Origin: Belliella alkalica
Lineage (GTDB): Bacteria > Bacteroidota > Bacteroidia > Cytophagales > Cyclobacteriaceae
Reading direction: 5' to 3'
DNA length: 64,000 nt
NCBI RefSeq assembly: GCF_022549785.1
Contig: NZ_JAKZGO010000019.1
Location: forward strand, 1 to 64,000
Shown: positions 16,494 through 24,903 of the stretch, piece after piece
How positions within the stretch are numbered: position 1 is the first letter of the stretch
Layout of the letters: every line of letters begins with the position of its first letter
Notes under the pieces: model-generated
Told to the model about the DNA's origin: nothing
The model's database searches: none
What the model saw: only the letters and a program-made list of their open reading frames with translations
Position numbers and translations under genes: made by a program

Positions 16494-17378
16494 ATGGATA
16501 TTTCAATTGTAAATAGAATAAAGCGAATAACCATAATCGCATTGGTATCAGATGACACCTTAGTTGAACAGTTGGTTTTGAAAGGTGGAAATGCGATTTA
16601 TTAAGCCTATTTAGATGCATCAGAGAATGTTTCCAGAACTTCTTATGATCTTGATTACTCAATATCAGAAGGTGATTTTAAGGAGGATATTGAAAGCATC
16701 AGCTCTCGAATAGAGAGTACCTTAAAGCAAACATTTTCAGAATATGATTATGTAGTATTGGATTACAAATTTTTAATAAAACCCAAAAAGGCAAATGAAG
16801 AATTAAGAGACTTCTGGGGTGGCTATAAAGTAGAGTTCAAACTGATAGGGAAAGGTGAATTTGATAAGTTTAATAGAAACATAGAATCAGCAAGGAGAAA
16901 CGCAATTCAGATCCATACCAACAATTCTCCGATCTTTGAATTGGAGTTTAGCAAACATGAACATGTGGAAGGGAATAAAGACTTTGAATATGAAGGGTTT
17001 AAAATCCGCATTTATACACCGGAAATGATTGTGTTTGAAAAGTTAAGGGCATTGTGCCAACAGCTGCCGGATTATAGTAAGATAGTGCCGGGCTTTTCAC
17101 CTAGGGCGAGGGCAAGAGATTTTTACGATATTCATTTTTTAATGGAAGAATTTGAAATTGCCCCCGAAAAACCTGAAAATGTAAAAATGCTTTCGGATAT
17201 TTTTTTAGCTAAAAAAGTACCTTTAAAGTTTATCTCAATCCTACGGACAAGTGTAGAGTTGCATAAAGAAAACTGGACCGATGTAAAAACTACCGTTTCC
17301 TCTTTACAAACCATAAAAGACTTTGATTATTATTTTGAATACGTTTTATCAAAGTTTGAAAAACTCACATTCCCTTAG
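16494..17378 (+). pseudogene. AbiEii-like nucleotidyltransferase toxin, nonsense mutation
   Basis: From the ATG at 16494 the protein runs to LVEQLVLKGGNAIY, then a TAA at 16602-16604, then continues in the same frame as AYLDASENVSRTSYDLDYSI and on to 17378, about 294 codons in all. KGGNA...SYDLDYS is the nucleotidyltransferase signature of AbiEii/AbiGii toxins, so the stop falls inside the active-site motif. A product restarted at the next ATG (16758) would lack the catalytic residues. AbiEii toxins modify tRNA acceptor ends or related targets. Later domains (RARDFYDIHFLME near residue 205) look intact. Confidence 0.8.
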
Positions 17379-18231
17379 GATAGAAGATATTCCATTTTTC
17401 GTTATAATCAATTTCCTTCATATCATATGTTAGGTAAAATTTATTGGGTCTATCATATTCCAAAAATACAGACAGTCGCTTTTGATCCAGTCCTGCCTTT
17501 TCTAAATAAAAACCAATTGCTTGGTGATATGGGTAAACGAAACTTAATTTATCAAGTATTGCCTTTAGTTTATTTACAGATAGTTTATCGATTGAATTTT
17601 CGAAAATTTCCAAAACTCTGAATACCCCTCCTCCATAAACAGGTCTTACAGCTAAATCAATCAAGGTTCTTTCTACATTGGTGAATGTTAATCCATCTTT
17701 TGAAAAAACCCCTGCCTTATTAGTGTACATTCCATTATGATAGATGATGGTGTATTCCCCAAATACCCCGTGGACATTTGAGGTTCTCTGGGGCTTATTG
17801 AAAGCTTTGTCAATGTCTTCTTGGTGAAGTATCACACTTCGGTCTTTATTTTTGGGAGATTGTTCAGAAGTCAAGTAAACACTCTTTGATACCTGTGTCG
17901 TAAGTCCAAGAAGAAAGGCCGCTGTATAGTGGGAAAGGTAAGCCTTTGAGGCTAGTGATATAGCTAAGTCAAACACTGTTGCTGTATTGGTGAGGTACCT
18001 TGTTTTATTGGGGAAATATCCTGAAAAAACAACTTCATGCATGCTAAGAATACCACTTTCCGTAAGCTTGTTGATGAATTTCTTTCCATTCATTGAAATA
18101 GGGAGATTCCATATCAATCGGTTTTCGTCTAAAACACTATTTAGTTGCGCTTCTGAAAACACTTTCTTCTCGTTTAGAAAAAACTTCTTAATACTAGACT
18201 CTGAAATGATAAACCTTGATCTTCGTGCCAT
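17365..18231 (-). CDS. AbiEi-family antitoxin/regulator-like protein
   Basis: 288 residues. N-terminal winged-helix-like part (about 1-85), then the AbiEi core: AISLASKAYLSHYTAAFLLG, later LTFTNVERTLIDLAVRPVYG near 180. This pattern is typical of type IV AbiEi antitoxins. It is complete. Unlike the usual abiEi-abiEii operon, it is convergent with the toxin gene and their 3' ends overlap by 14 bases. AbiEi proteins repress their own promoter at inverted repeats; three strong palindromes lie upstream of this start. Confidence 0.8.
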   Translation of the reverse strand: MARRSRFIISESSIKKFFLNEKKVFSEAQLNSVLDENRLIWNLPISMNGKKFINKLTESGILSMHEVVFSGYFPNKTRYLTNTATVFDLAISLASKAYLSHYTAAFLLGLTTQVSKSVYLTSEQSPKNKDRSVILHQEDIDKAFNKPQRTSNVHGVFGEYTIIYHNGMYTNKAGVFSKDGLTFTNVERTLIDLAVRPVYGGGVFRVLEIFENSIDKLSVNKLKAILDKLSFVYPYHQAIGFYLEKAGLDQKRLSVFLEYDRPNKFYLTYDMKEIDYNEKWNIFYPKGM

Positions 18232-18292
18232 AGAAAAGGATTCAAATAAATATCATTTTATTGATTGTGATTAATATGATTAATTTTAAAAA

Positions 18293-18314
18293 CATAAAGT
18301 ATTTATACTTTATG
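18293..18314. promoter_or_regulatory. AbiEi operator candidate 1
   Basis: Arms CATAAAGTA and TACTTTATG around a TTTA core. It lies 62 bases upstream of the AbiEi-like start. Its core is the reverse complement of copy 2, so the element is inverted relative to copies 2 and 3. Confidence 0.65.
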
Positions 18315-18475
18315 TGTAAATTTAATATTTATTTTGCTAAAAATCAAGTTTTTGTAAAAAAAAAGTTGAGTGATATTTTTTGGCTTGAATAAAGTTGAGA
18401 GTCTAGTATTTTAAAAAATAGCATACAAATTGAATTAAGGTGGTATTACTAACAATTTGCACTAATATATAAAAA

Positions 18476-18497
18476 CATAAAGTATAAATACTTTATG
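18476..18497. promoter_or_regulatory. AbiEi operator candidate 2
   Basis: Arms CATAAAGTA and TACTTTATG around a TAAA core. The surrounding bases (AAAAA before, TTAAAATAAAA after, then AAAGTCAAGA) resemble those of copy 3, so a longer unit of roughly 60 bases appears to have been duplicated. Confidence 0.65.
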
Positions 18498-18592
18498 TAA
18501 AGTTAAAATAAAATCATTAAAAAGTCAAGATGATGAAATGAATTGTCATTCATATGGATTAAAGAAAGTATTTATTATGCAATTAAAACAAT

Positions 18593-18618
18593 GTAATAAA
18601 GTATAAATACTTTATTAC
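18593..18618. promoter_or_regulatory. AbiEi operator candidate 3
   Basis: Arms GTAATAAAGTA and TACTTTATTAC around a TAAA core, the longest palindrome of the three. It is followed by AAAGTCAAGA like copy 2. It lies 306 bases upstream of the ardC-like gene on the plus strand. Confidence 0.65.
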
Positions 18619-18706
18619 AAATTTAATAAAAAAACTCAACAAAGTCAAGACAATAGGGTGATGTGTTTTAAAATACTTTTAAGATGGATTTTTAAATCTT
18701 TGATTG

Positions 18707-18760
18707 CTTGAAGTCGTCAGTTTTATTTTCTATTCAATTCCTCAGCAATTTAGGATATCA
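18707..18760. repeat. 54-bp direct repeat, copy B
   Basis: Starts CTTGAAGTCGTCAG and ends TTTAGGATATCA. Partner of copy A at 16337-16390. It is located in the leader upstream of the ardC-like gene. Confidence 0.85.
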
Positions 18761-18898
18761 TCCTCCACACATGGCAAGAGACTACGGCATAAAGCCGTTG
18801 CGCTCCGCTTACTTTTTATTCCGTTTCCTCTTGCATTCAGTGGACGCTGAATCCTGGTGATGCTTCATAATTAAATCTTTAAACTAAAAGAAGAAATC

Positions 18899-19807
18899 AT
18901 GAAGACTATTGCAAAAAAACAAAGAAAGGATGTTTATCAGATGGTGTCCGATCTGATCATTGAAAAGCTTGAAAATGGGATTGTCCCTTGGAGACAGGTT
19001 TGGCAGGGAGGTGAGATTCCTGCAAACTATGTGACCAAGAAATGTTATAGGGGAATCAATATGTGGATCCTGTTATCCGGACAATTTAGCCAACCGTATT
19101 TTTTGACTTTTAAGCAAGCGCAAAGCTTAGGCGGTTCGATAAGAAAAGGATCAAAGGGATTACCTGTATGTTATTGGGGTTTCAGCTACTTTGACAAAAA
19201 GAGTGGAAGGAAACTGATGGAGGAAGAAGCAAAAAGAATGCATCCTTCGAAAATTAGGAAAGTGGGGTTTCTCAAGTATTATACTGTTTTCAACATAGAA
19301 GATGTTGATGGGGTTGATTTTGAGATTCCGGAAACTGTGGTTTTGGAAAATACTGAACCGATTGAAAGGTGTGAGCAGATCATCAGGGAAATGGTCAACC
19401 CTCCAAGGATTGTACATGGTATTCCTGAAGCATATTACTCGCCAGTTTCGGATTTGATCAATATGCCTGAGAAAAGGCTGTTTGAATCTCAGGAGTATTA
19501 CTTTTCAGTTTTATTCCATGAATTGACGCATGCGACTGGACATCAGGATAGGCTCAATAGAAAAGAGATTGTTGAATACAACGAGTTTGGATCAGAAGGA
19601 TATAGTAGGGAGGAATTGACGGCGGAAATGGGTGCAAGTTACCTATGCAATCATACAGGGATCATGGAAGAGAAATTGTTGGACAATTCAGCAGCCTATA
19701 TCAAAGTGTGGCTAGACAGATTAAGGTCGGATAAAAGGCTCTTGCTGGAAGCAGCTTCAAAAGCCCAAAAGGCCGTGGAGTATATTTTGACAACTTGTCC
19801 TTTTTGA
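18899..19807 (+). CDS. ardC: ArdC-like antirestriction protein
   Basis: 302 residues. N-terminal ArdC-type ssDNA-binding domain (about 8-135; LIIEKLENGIVPWRQVWQGG, then NYVTKKCYRGINMWILL and FKQAQSLGGSIRKGSKG) and a C-terminal zincin-like metallopeptidase domain with HELTH at 207-211, H215, and EELTAEMGASYLC further on. ArdC proteins enter the recipient with the transferred strand and protect it from restriction. It is a hallmark cargo of conjugative plasmids and ICEs. A rho-independent terminator follows it immediately, so it is a single-gene unit here. Confidence 0.92.
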   Translation: MKTIAKKQRKDVYQMVSDLIIEKLENGIVPWRQVWQGGEIPANYVTKKCYRGINMWILLSGQFSQPYFLTFKQAQSLGGSIRKGSKGLPVCYWGFSYFDKKSGRKLMEEEAKRMHPSKIRKVGFLKYYTVFNIEDVDGVDFEIPETVVLENTEPIERCEQIIREMVNPPRIVHGIPEAYYSPVSDLINMPEKRLFESQEYYFSVLFHELTHATGHQDRLNRKEIVEYNEFGSEGYSREELTAEMGASYLCNHTGIMEEKLLDNSAAYIKVWLDRLRSDKRLLLEAASKAQKAVEYILTTCPF

Positions 19808-19813
19808 GGATTG

Positions 19814-19838
19814 AAAGGGGATACACCTCCCCTTTTTT
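19814..19838 (+). terminator. Rho-independent terminator of ardC
   Basis: Arms AAAGGGGA (19814-19821) and TCCCCTTT (19828-19835), six-base loop, T-run to 19838. It begins 7 bases after the ArdC stop. Confidence 0.85.
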
Positions 19839-20188
19839 GGTCATGGAGTTATGAATTGTTGACCTTGAAAAAAATAAGTTTGTTTGAAATATTACAAATA
19901 ATGGATTTAGGAGGTTTTGGAGAAGTGAAATAGGTCTTTAGACTTTCTGAGCATACTTGGTATAAAATTTAATGACATTTGATCAATTAAAGTGAAGGGA
20001 TATAGTGATATTTTGAAAAATCAAAGAGTTGATGTTTTAGCAATATATAAATTGTCAAAAAAATGGACAATGAAAATTTTGTCAAAACATTAAGCTTAAC
20101 TTTAGCGAAATAAAATCTGGGATCTTACCCTACATCTTGAAAATACTTTTGGTTTTCTTTCCATCTTAAAATCAGACCTTGCAAATGA
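19839..20188. other. Non-coding gap
   Basis: About 350 AT-rich bases between the ardC terminator and the 3' end of the ADP-ribosyltransferase-like gene. I see no gene, strong hairpin or repeat in it. Confidence 0.6.
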
Positions 20189-20794
20189 TCATATTCTTGG
20201 GATAAAAAATCCCTTTATGCATTCCATATTTCTTATGCAGATTTGTATATGGCTTTTTTTCTGTACCCCGGCTCCAGGGAAGGCTGGGCCTCCTTCAATA
20301 AAAACACCTCTTGCTGAATCAAACTCTCTTAAACTAGGTTCTTCACCACTTTCTATAGCTTCTTTTATCTTTTGATGAAGGTATTCAATAACAGCGCAAT
20401 CTAACTCTCTTATCAACAAATCCTTATGCTCATCTTCTTTGACATCCTTATTTTTTGGTAATTCTTTACCTAAACTTTGGAAATCAATCTTCATTAGATC
20501 GTAATACTTTGAGAGTATACCAATGAATTCATTGTCAATTAAATCAAGGCAATGATCAAGTGTAAAAACGACACCTATAACAGATGCTTTCTTAATTTTA
20601 CCGCGTTTTTGCTTATCCCTAGCCCATTCCAATGCCCTAGCATAGTTGTTCTCCCACACATAAAAACCATGCCCCAGCCAATCAAATGGTTTTTCACTTA
20701 TTTTTACTTTTTTGGGTTTGTTCAAAAGTTCGAAAGCAACAGATTCATCACAACCATGAAATCCAATTAAGAGGTTTGATCTATTGCTATACAT
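20189..20794 (-). CDS. ADP-ribosyltransferase-fold toxin candidate
   Basis: 201 residues. LIGFHGCDESVA (H13) near the N-terminus, then FDWLGHGFYVWENNYARALE (G43-F-Y45), then FDSARGVFIEGGPAFPGAG and KSHIQICIRN near the end. The H...Y...(E) layout and the LGHG(F/I)Y-WEN block suggest an ART-like fold of the DUF3990 type that would use NAD. It starts on the base after the stop codon of a 57-residue gene, the arrangement expected of an antitoxin-toxin operon. The fold call is an inference from motifs; neither NAD use nor toxicity is demonstrated. Confidence 0.65.
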   Translation of the reverse strand: MYSNRSNLLIGFHGCDESVAFELLNKPKKVKISEKPFDWLGHGFYVWENNYARALEWARDKQKRGKIKKASVIGVVFTLDHCLDLIDNEFIGILSKYYDLMKIDFQSLGKELPKNKDVKEDEHKDLLIRELDCAVIEYLHQKIKEAIESGEEPSLREFDSARGVFIEGGPAFPGAGVQKKSHIQICIRNMECIKGFFIPRI

Positions 20795-20968
20795 CTATTC
20801 AGATACCGAAAAAACACGATTTAGATTTGGGAAAGACTTTGTTAACTTTCCATTCTTTGTGACAATACCAGCAGAGCTCAAAGATTTAATTGCTAATTCT
20901 TTGGTTGAAGTCTCTTTTTTGAGCTTTTTGGCTAAAGCAAGAAGCAAAGATGTTTGTTTGTTTTTCAT
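20795..20968 (-). CDS. Small antitoxin candidate (57 aa)
   Basis: ATG at 20968, TAG at 20797-20795, directly followed by the toxin ATG. The product is very basic: MKNKQTSLLLALAKKLKKET, then a short helix (STKELAIKSLSSAGIVTKNG) and a C-terminal SFPNLNRVF tail. Length, charge, lack of a known domain and the zero-base spacing to the next gene fit a type II antitoxin. A tail of this kind (GKLTKSFPNLNRVF) is common in small antitoxin-like proteins, but I cannot assign a family. Confidence 0.7.
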   Translation of the reverse strand: MKNKQTSLLLALAKKLKKETSTKELAIKSLSSAGIVTKNGKLTKSFPNLNRVFSVSE

Positions 20969-21036
20969 GTCTCTAAAACAATTAAATACAAATATACGAT
21001 TTTATTATTAGAGTGGTATAAGTAAATGGGTTGACA

Positions 21037-21231
21037 TTATGATTTTTTACTCTTAGTGGACTCTTTACCGAAATAAATCGTGAATATGAGTGAGATGGCA
21101 AGTTCTTCTATTTTTTTCTTGAATACAATGTTGATGAAAGAGAGAGCTTCAACATACCTAGCAATTTTGAAAATCCTAAAGATTCGAAATATTCTTAATA
21201 TCTGTAAAAGACGTAAGTCAATACCTCTCAA
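21037..21231 (-). pseudogene. Voltage-gated ion channel fragment (S4 region)
   Basis: GIDLRLLQILRIFRIFRIFK with arginines every third residue is an S4 voltage-sensor helix, followed by the S4-S5 linker (ARYVEALSFINIVFKKKIEE) and the start of S5. The frame then ends in unrelated residues. Voltage sensor S1-S3 and the pore are missing. The fragment begins exactly where the serine hydrolase fragment ends. Confidence 0.65.
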
Positions 21232-21616
21232 AGAAAGCTAAAAAGGAAGAATTGCCAAAACCATTGAAATATTTTTCATAAATGATCGTGTCTCTCTGAA
21301 TAACAATAAGCGCTGTTGTTTGAGACTCAATAGCCCATTCTTCAAAGCCATTAAACCCCGTTTTGGTTACCAAATCATCAAATAGTGATTCAATATATTC
21401 CTCTTTGGGTTGAGAAATAAATCTATTTGCACTTTCTGCTCCCCGAATCTTGTGATTTTCAAAATGTTTATAGTCATAGACATCCGCAATATTCATTGTG
21501 ATTAATCGGTAGACATAGGTGGGGGAATATCTAATGGATAAAAAGATAACGGCAACGCCCAAAACCAAAAAGGGTGATAATAAAAAGGCACTTAAAACTC
21601 GTTTCTTAATCTTCAT
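21218..21616 (-). pseudogene. Serine hydrolase, N-terminal fragment
   Basis: 132 codons: a membrane anchor at about 10-30 (AFLLSPFLVLGVAVIFLSIR), then the typical N-terminal part of a membrane-bound beta-lactamase-family hydrolase (YVYRLITMNIADVYDYKHFE, later TTALIVIQRDTIIYEKYFNG). The protein ends at FLAFFERY, a few residues before the catalytic SxxK would appear. It abuts a channel fragment, so a deletion or recombination joined two unrelated genes here. Confidence 0.65.
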
Positions 21617-21857
21617 TTGTATTGGGTGTAAAGGCAGGGTCTCAAAATGCGTGACAGGTCATTGAAAAAGACCTTGTTAAATTCAAACTCCAACCTGTGG
21701 ACGTCAGTGAACCAGTTCCTGTACCCACGGCTATTACTCTCCTTTTATTCTTGAGCATGTATGATAAATTTTTAAATCCTTCAGGGACTACAGATAGTGA
21801 TTGTTATCAGGTTTTTCATTTGAACGCTATATAATTAGCTGCCTGTTTTAAGCATTT

Positions 21858-22223
21858 TTAAATCCACTCCAGCTTTTCTACAGTTTGCTGCACTTTAAGG
21901 TCTCCGGTGTGTTTAGTGGTTTTAGGCTCTATCAGCATAACTTTCACTTCTTCACCTTTTGCAGTCCAAGGCCTGTGTTCTACGCCCTTTGGCACAATCA
22001 AAACTTCTCCAGGCTTGGTGGATATGGTTTTCCCATCTCTGAAATCCATCATCAATGTGCCGCTGACCACCACAAACATCTCGTCTTCTTCCTGATGGCT
22101 ATGCCAAACCAAGTCTCCTTCTAACTTGGCTAGTTTAACAAAGTTCTCATTCAACTCTCCCACAATGTAGGGATGCCAGTGATGCTGTATTTTGGCAAAC
22201 TTTTCTTCCAAGTCAATTTTCAT
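21858..22223 (-). CDS. Cupin-domain protein
   Basis: 121 residues, a single small cupin. Motif 1 is WHSHQEEDEMFVVVSGTLMM (two His, one Glu) and motif 2 is PGEVLIVPKGVEHRPW (one His), which gives a full metal-binding set. The N-terminus (KFAKIQHHWHPYIVGELNEN) is as in common mannose-6-phosphate-isomerase-like cupins of Bacteroidota. It overlaps the 3' end of the alpha/beta-hydrolase remnant by 11 bases. Substrate unknown. Confidence 0.85.
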   Translation of the reverse strand: MKIDLEEKFAKIQHHWHPYIVGELNENFVKLAKLEGDLVWHSHQEEDEMFVVVSGTLMMDFRDGKTISTKPGEVLIVPKGVEHRPWTAKGEEVKVMLIEPKTTKHTGDLKVQQTVEKLEWI

Positions 22224-22488
22224 GGTACAATCTTTTAGTTTGTTTTAAGATCCAATTGCTGATTACTTCCAAAGCTTTAGGGGCAAATGTTTGTTCAATT
22301 TGGGGATATTCAGAAACGAGTCCTGTTTTGCTTTCCTGAAATAAGTGATTTAATCCTTCCAACAAAACAATTTCGTTCTTTTTAGATTTACTCGCTGTCA
22401 ATTTCCTCTTTACAATAGGGATTTCCCTATCAGATGGAGCTATCTCAATGGCTTCCTTTGTATAGACTTTATAAGCTTTCTTACCCAC
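22213..22488 (-). pseudogene. Alpha/beta hydrolase, C-terminal fragment
   Basis: 91 codons. KKNEIVLLEGLNHLFQESKT, then GLVSEYPQIEQTFAPKALEV and ISNWILKQT, is the C-terminal end of a dienelactone-hydrolase-like or acyl-transferase-like alpha/beta hydrolase, with the catalytic His in GLNHLFQ. The nucleophile Ser and lid are absent; upstream of codon 1 only non-coding sequence is found. It overlaps the cupin start, so they once formed an operon. Confidence 0.65.
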
Positions 22489-22612
22489 AAAAGGGATGCT
22501 GCGGAAGTCAAGTGATTGTCATAGTGATATTTTTTACAGGTTGTTTTTTGGGTATAGCTATCCTTTACTGATAGTTTCAGCCGATTTGAAAATACCAAAG
22601 TGTTTGAGCGTA

Positions 22613-23206
22613 TTAGCTATGGATGTCAGAAAGGATTTTTTCCGTTTCTTTCAGTATTTTATTGTATGATTTTAACACCCACATAGCGAACACCAAAAAG
22701 AAAATTATGGAAACAGGGAAAATCAATGTCCAAAAATGGGGTACTTGTGCAATTGCTTTTCCCTGTATGGACGAAAGTACTGGTACAGCAACAAGCATAA
22801 GAAATAAGCCAAGAGAAACATTCAGTTTCTGAAGTCTTTGAAACTTTATTTTTCTATGCGCAAAATCCTCAATTGCATCAATGTAAGCCATGGAAGGGAT
22901 GTTGACATTTCTGACAGCTTGCAAAGACTTCAGTGAAATCACAGGAAGAACAAAAAGCAATACAATAGCAATAATTGCGAAAATCTGCATTGTCAGACTG
23001 TCTACCTTTGTAAAATTCATTGTTAAATAAGCTGCTCCGATATAGCAGACAATAGTTCCCACATATTCTGAATAACCGATTTTATTGAGTTTAGATTGAT
23101 ATTTTTCCTGTTTAAGCTTTTCCAGGATTTGATTTGTCTGGAGTTCCTGTTTTTCCACTCTTTTACTTAATGATTGCCAGGTGTTTTTCATTTCTTCAAG
23201 TTCCAT
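22613..23206 (-). CDS. Four-helix membrane protein paired with ECF sigma
   Basis: 197 residues. A coiled-coil-like cytoplasmic N-terminus (MELEEMKNTWQSLSKRVEKQ) precedes four predicted membrane segments at about 47-66, 74-96, 130-150 and 160-183. Proteins that begin ELEEMKxxWxxLxxRLEKQ and are encoded 2 bases after an ECF sigma are common in Bacteroidota. They are probable membrane anti-sigma partners, but no zinc-finger or FecR domain is seen. Function is inferred from position only. Confidence 0.65.
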   Translation of the reverse strand: MELEEMKNTWQSLSKRVEKQELQTNQILEKLKQEKYQSKLNKIGYSEYVGTIVCYIGAAYLTMNFTKVDSLTMQIFAIIAIVLLFVLPVISLKSLQAVRNVNIPSMAYIDAIEDFAHRKIKFQRLQKLNVSLGLFLMLVAVPVLSSIQGKAIAQVPHFWTLIFPVSIIFFLVFAMWVLKSYNKILKETEKILSDIHS

Positions 23207-23208
23207 AA

Positions 23209-23700
23209 TTACTGTTTTTTAATGATCCGTGATTTCAGTTTCTCTTTGATTCGCAAAACCTTTGTACCAACGTTACTGCTAGTAATGCCAATGATCTCTG
23301 CAATTTCTTGATGACTTTTTCCCTCCAAATAGAGCAGGATGATACCTCTTTCAAGTAAGTTTAGCGTTTGGATGTTATCATATAACTGTTTTATCCTTGC
23401 CTCTTCCGACTTATCGACTTCTTCGGCAAAAAGATCTGTCTCCATATCTATGGGGATGGTATTTACTTGCCTCTTGCTACTTTTCAGGTTGTAAATGGCA
23501 GTGTTCATAGCCACCCGATACATCCAAGTGCTTAACTTGGACTTTTCGCCAAAAGAGTCAAAGGACTTCCAAAGCTGGAAGACAATTTCCTGATACAGGT
23601 CTTCCCTGTCATGAAGACTGTTGGTATAAAGTATCGCAACTTTAAAGATCAGTCCTTCATTTTGTTTTATTACTTGTATGAATCGGCTTTTTTTATCCAT
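23209..23700 (-). CDS. ECF RNA polymerase sigma factor
   Basis: 163 residues. Region 2: FKVAILYTNSLHDREDLYQE, IVFQLWKSFDSF, KLSTWMYRVAMNTAIYNLKS. Region 4: NLLERGIILLYLEGKSHQEI, AEIIGITSSNVGTKVLRIKE. A compact, complete sigma of the SigW/SigZ type. It is the promoter-proximal gene of a two-gene operon with the membrane protein above. Targets are unknown. Confidence 0.9.
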   Translation of the reverse strand: MDKKSRFIQVIKQNEGLIFKVAILYTNSLHDREDLYQEIVFQLWKSFDSFGEKSKLSTWMYRVAMNTAIYNLKSSKRQVNTIPIDMETDLFAEEVDKSEEARIKQLYDNIQTLNLLERGIILLYLEGKSHQEIAEIIGITSSNVGTKVLRIKEKLKSRIIKKQ

Positions 23701-24244
23701 CGAAAATCAAACTTCAAACAATTAGTGTAAGAAGTTCCGAAAAAATCACAGTTGGGGAGAATTTATTTTTTTAATTATTATGGATAGCATCGATTGATCA
23801 GGATGATTTTGAACAGGTACAAGCACTTCAAAGGACACAAGGTCAAAGCAGTGAAATGACTTGAGCAAGTTACTATCTCTTTCTAAACCTATTCTATCAT
23901 TGGGGCTTGGGGTACAAATTAGTCTAGCTTGATGGGCTATATACCTACAACATAAAAAGAGCATGCTGTATAATTGGAATTCACATAACATTCTTTTCCA
24001 TTATTATTTATTTAGGCCAAAGACTTCCTTTATTGTAAAATAATTTTGTGATTTTATTTACTAGTAGTGTAGATAATTGAAAATTCTTGATGTCAGACAT
24101 TTACAAATAATTTTCTTAGAATACCAAAGCATTAAAAAACGAAAAAGGAGTCTAGATTTAATGAATGAGATAGCAAGCATCTATCCTTCCGACATCCAAC
24201 TGTTTTTAATATTTAGGCAAGTAAAAAAAACAAAATTTGATACA
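23701..24244. other. Intergenic region without supported gene
   Basis: About 540 bases between the sigma start and a small lipoprotein gene. An 81-codon minus-strand reading frame at 23746-23991 has no recognizable domain and poor codon structure, so it is not called. Promoter elements for both flanking genes should lie here, but none is clear. Confidence 0.5.
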
Positions 24245-24394
24245 ATGTATAGAAAATGTATTCTTGCTTTACTAACACTAAGTTTTCTTTTTGCAACCTC
24301 TTGTGATCTTTTGGATTCAAAAGAAACCATGGATGGCTTTGCTAGAGATATGAGTGAAGATCCAGAGGAAAAACCACCTCCAGGAAATGGCTGA
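24245..24394 (+). CDS. Very small lipoprotein
   Basis: 49 residues from the ATG at 24245: positive start (MYRK), hydrophobic core (CILALLTLSFLFATSC) with a lipobox at the Cys, then a short acidic, Pro-rich tail ending EEKPPPGNG. The longer frame that begins at 24077 adds a leader that does not look like protein. It stands alone on the plus strand. No function can be given. Confidence 0.5.
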   Translation: MYRKCILALLTLSFLFATSCDLLDSKETMDGFARDMSEDPEEKPPPGNG

Positions 24395-24536
24395 TAATTA
24401 TCAGTTTGAATTTAAAGAAATGTTTAACCTGAAAAATTCCAAGAACTTAAAAGTTCATTTTAGGTTCTTGGTTCCTTTTTCAAAAATCCCATTTAAAAAA
24501 AATCAAAGTAATATTAATTGGAAATCCTAAACTATA

Positions 24537-24638
24537 AATGCTACTGACCAATTTCTATATGGTATTGGATTTACTTATGGTAAAAGTATTAACCAAAACT
24601 ATCTTAACGCGGCATTTGATATCGTAGGAATAAGATGA
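24537..24638 (+). pseudogene. Possible outer-membrane beta-barrel fragment
   Basis: A 33-codon open stretch reads DQFLYGIGFTYGKSINQNYL, then NAAFDIVGIR and stop. Alternating aromatic/polar residues resemble two strands of an outer-membrane barrel. No start codon or preceding strands are seen. It may be a gene relic or chance. Confidence 0.25.
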
Positions 24639-24828
24639 CTTTTACAGACAAACCATAAAGAAAAATCCCCAACTACCAATCAAAACCTAAAACATCCACT
24701 TCTAAAATCCACAAATCAGCCAACTATTTTACCTAGCAAACCCTTCACCCTTCAGATATAAGCTATTTATCAGAAAAAATGAAAATTACTGTTCATGTAC
24801 TTTTCAAGAAATTTGGCAATCCATGCCT

Positions 24829-24867
24829 AAAAAAATCATTCCCATGGAAAAATCCATGGGAATGATT
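24829..24867 (-). terminator. Rho-independent terminator of the second SusCD operon
   Basis: Perfect 15-base arms AATCATTCCCATGGA and TCCATGGGAATGATT with an AAAA loop. On the minus strand the hairpin is followed by seven T. It lies 37 bases after the SusD stop. Confidence 0.9.
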
Positions 24868-24903
24868 CATTTTAAACAATACCTTGAAAATCAACCCATA
24901 TAA

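Noticed and set aside
23746-23991. 81-codon minus-strand frame upstream of the ECF sigma
   Set aside because: Cys-rich, no signal, no domain, no neighbour link; probably chance in AT-rich DNA.
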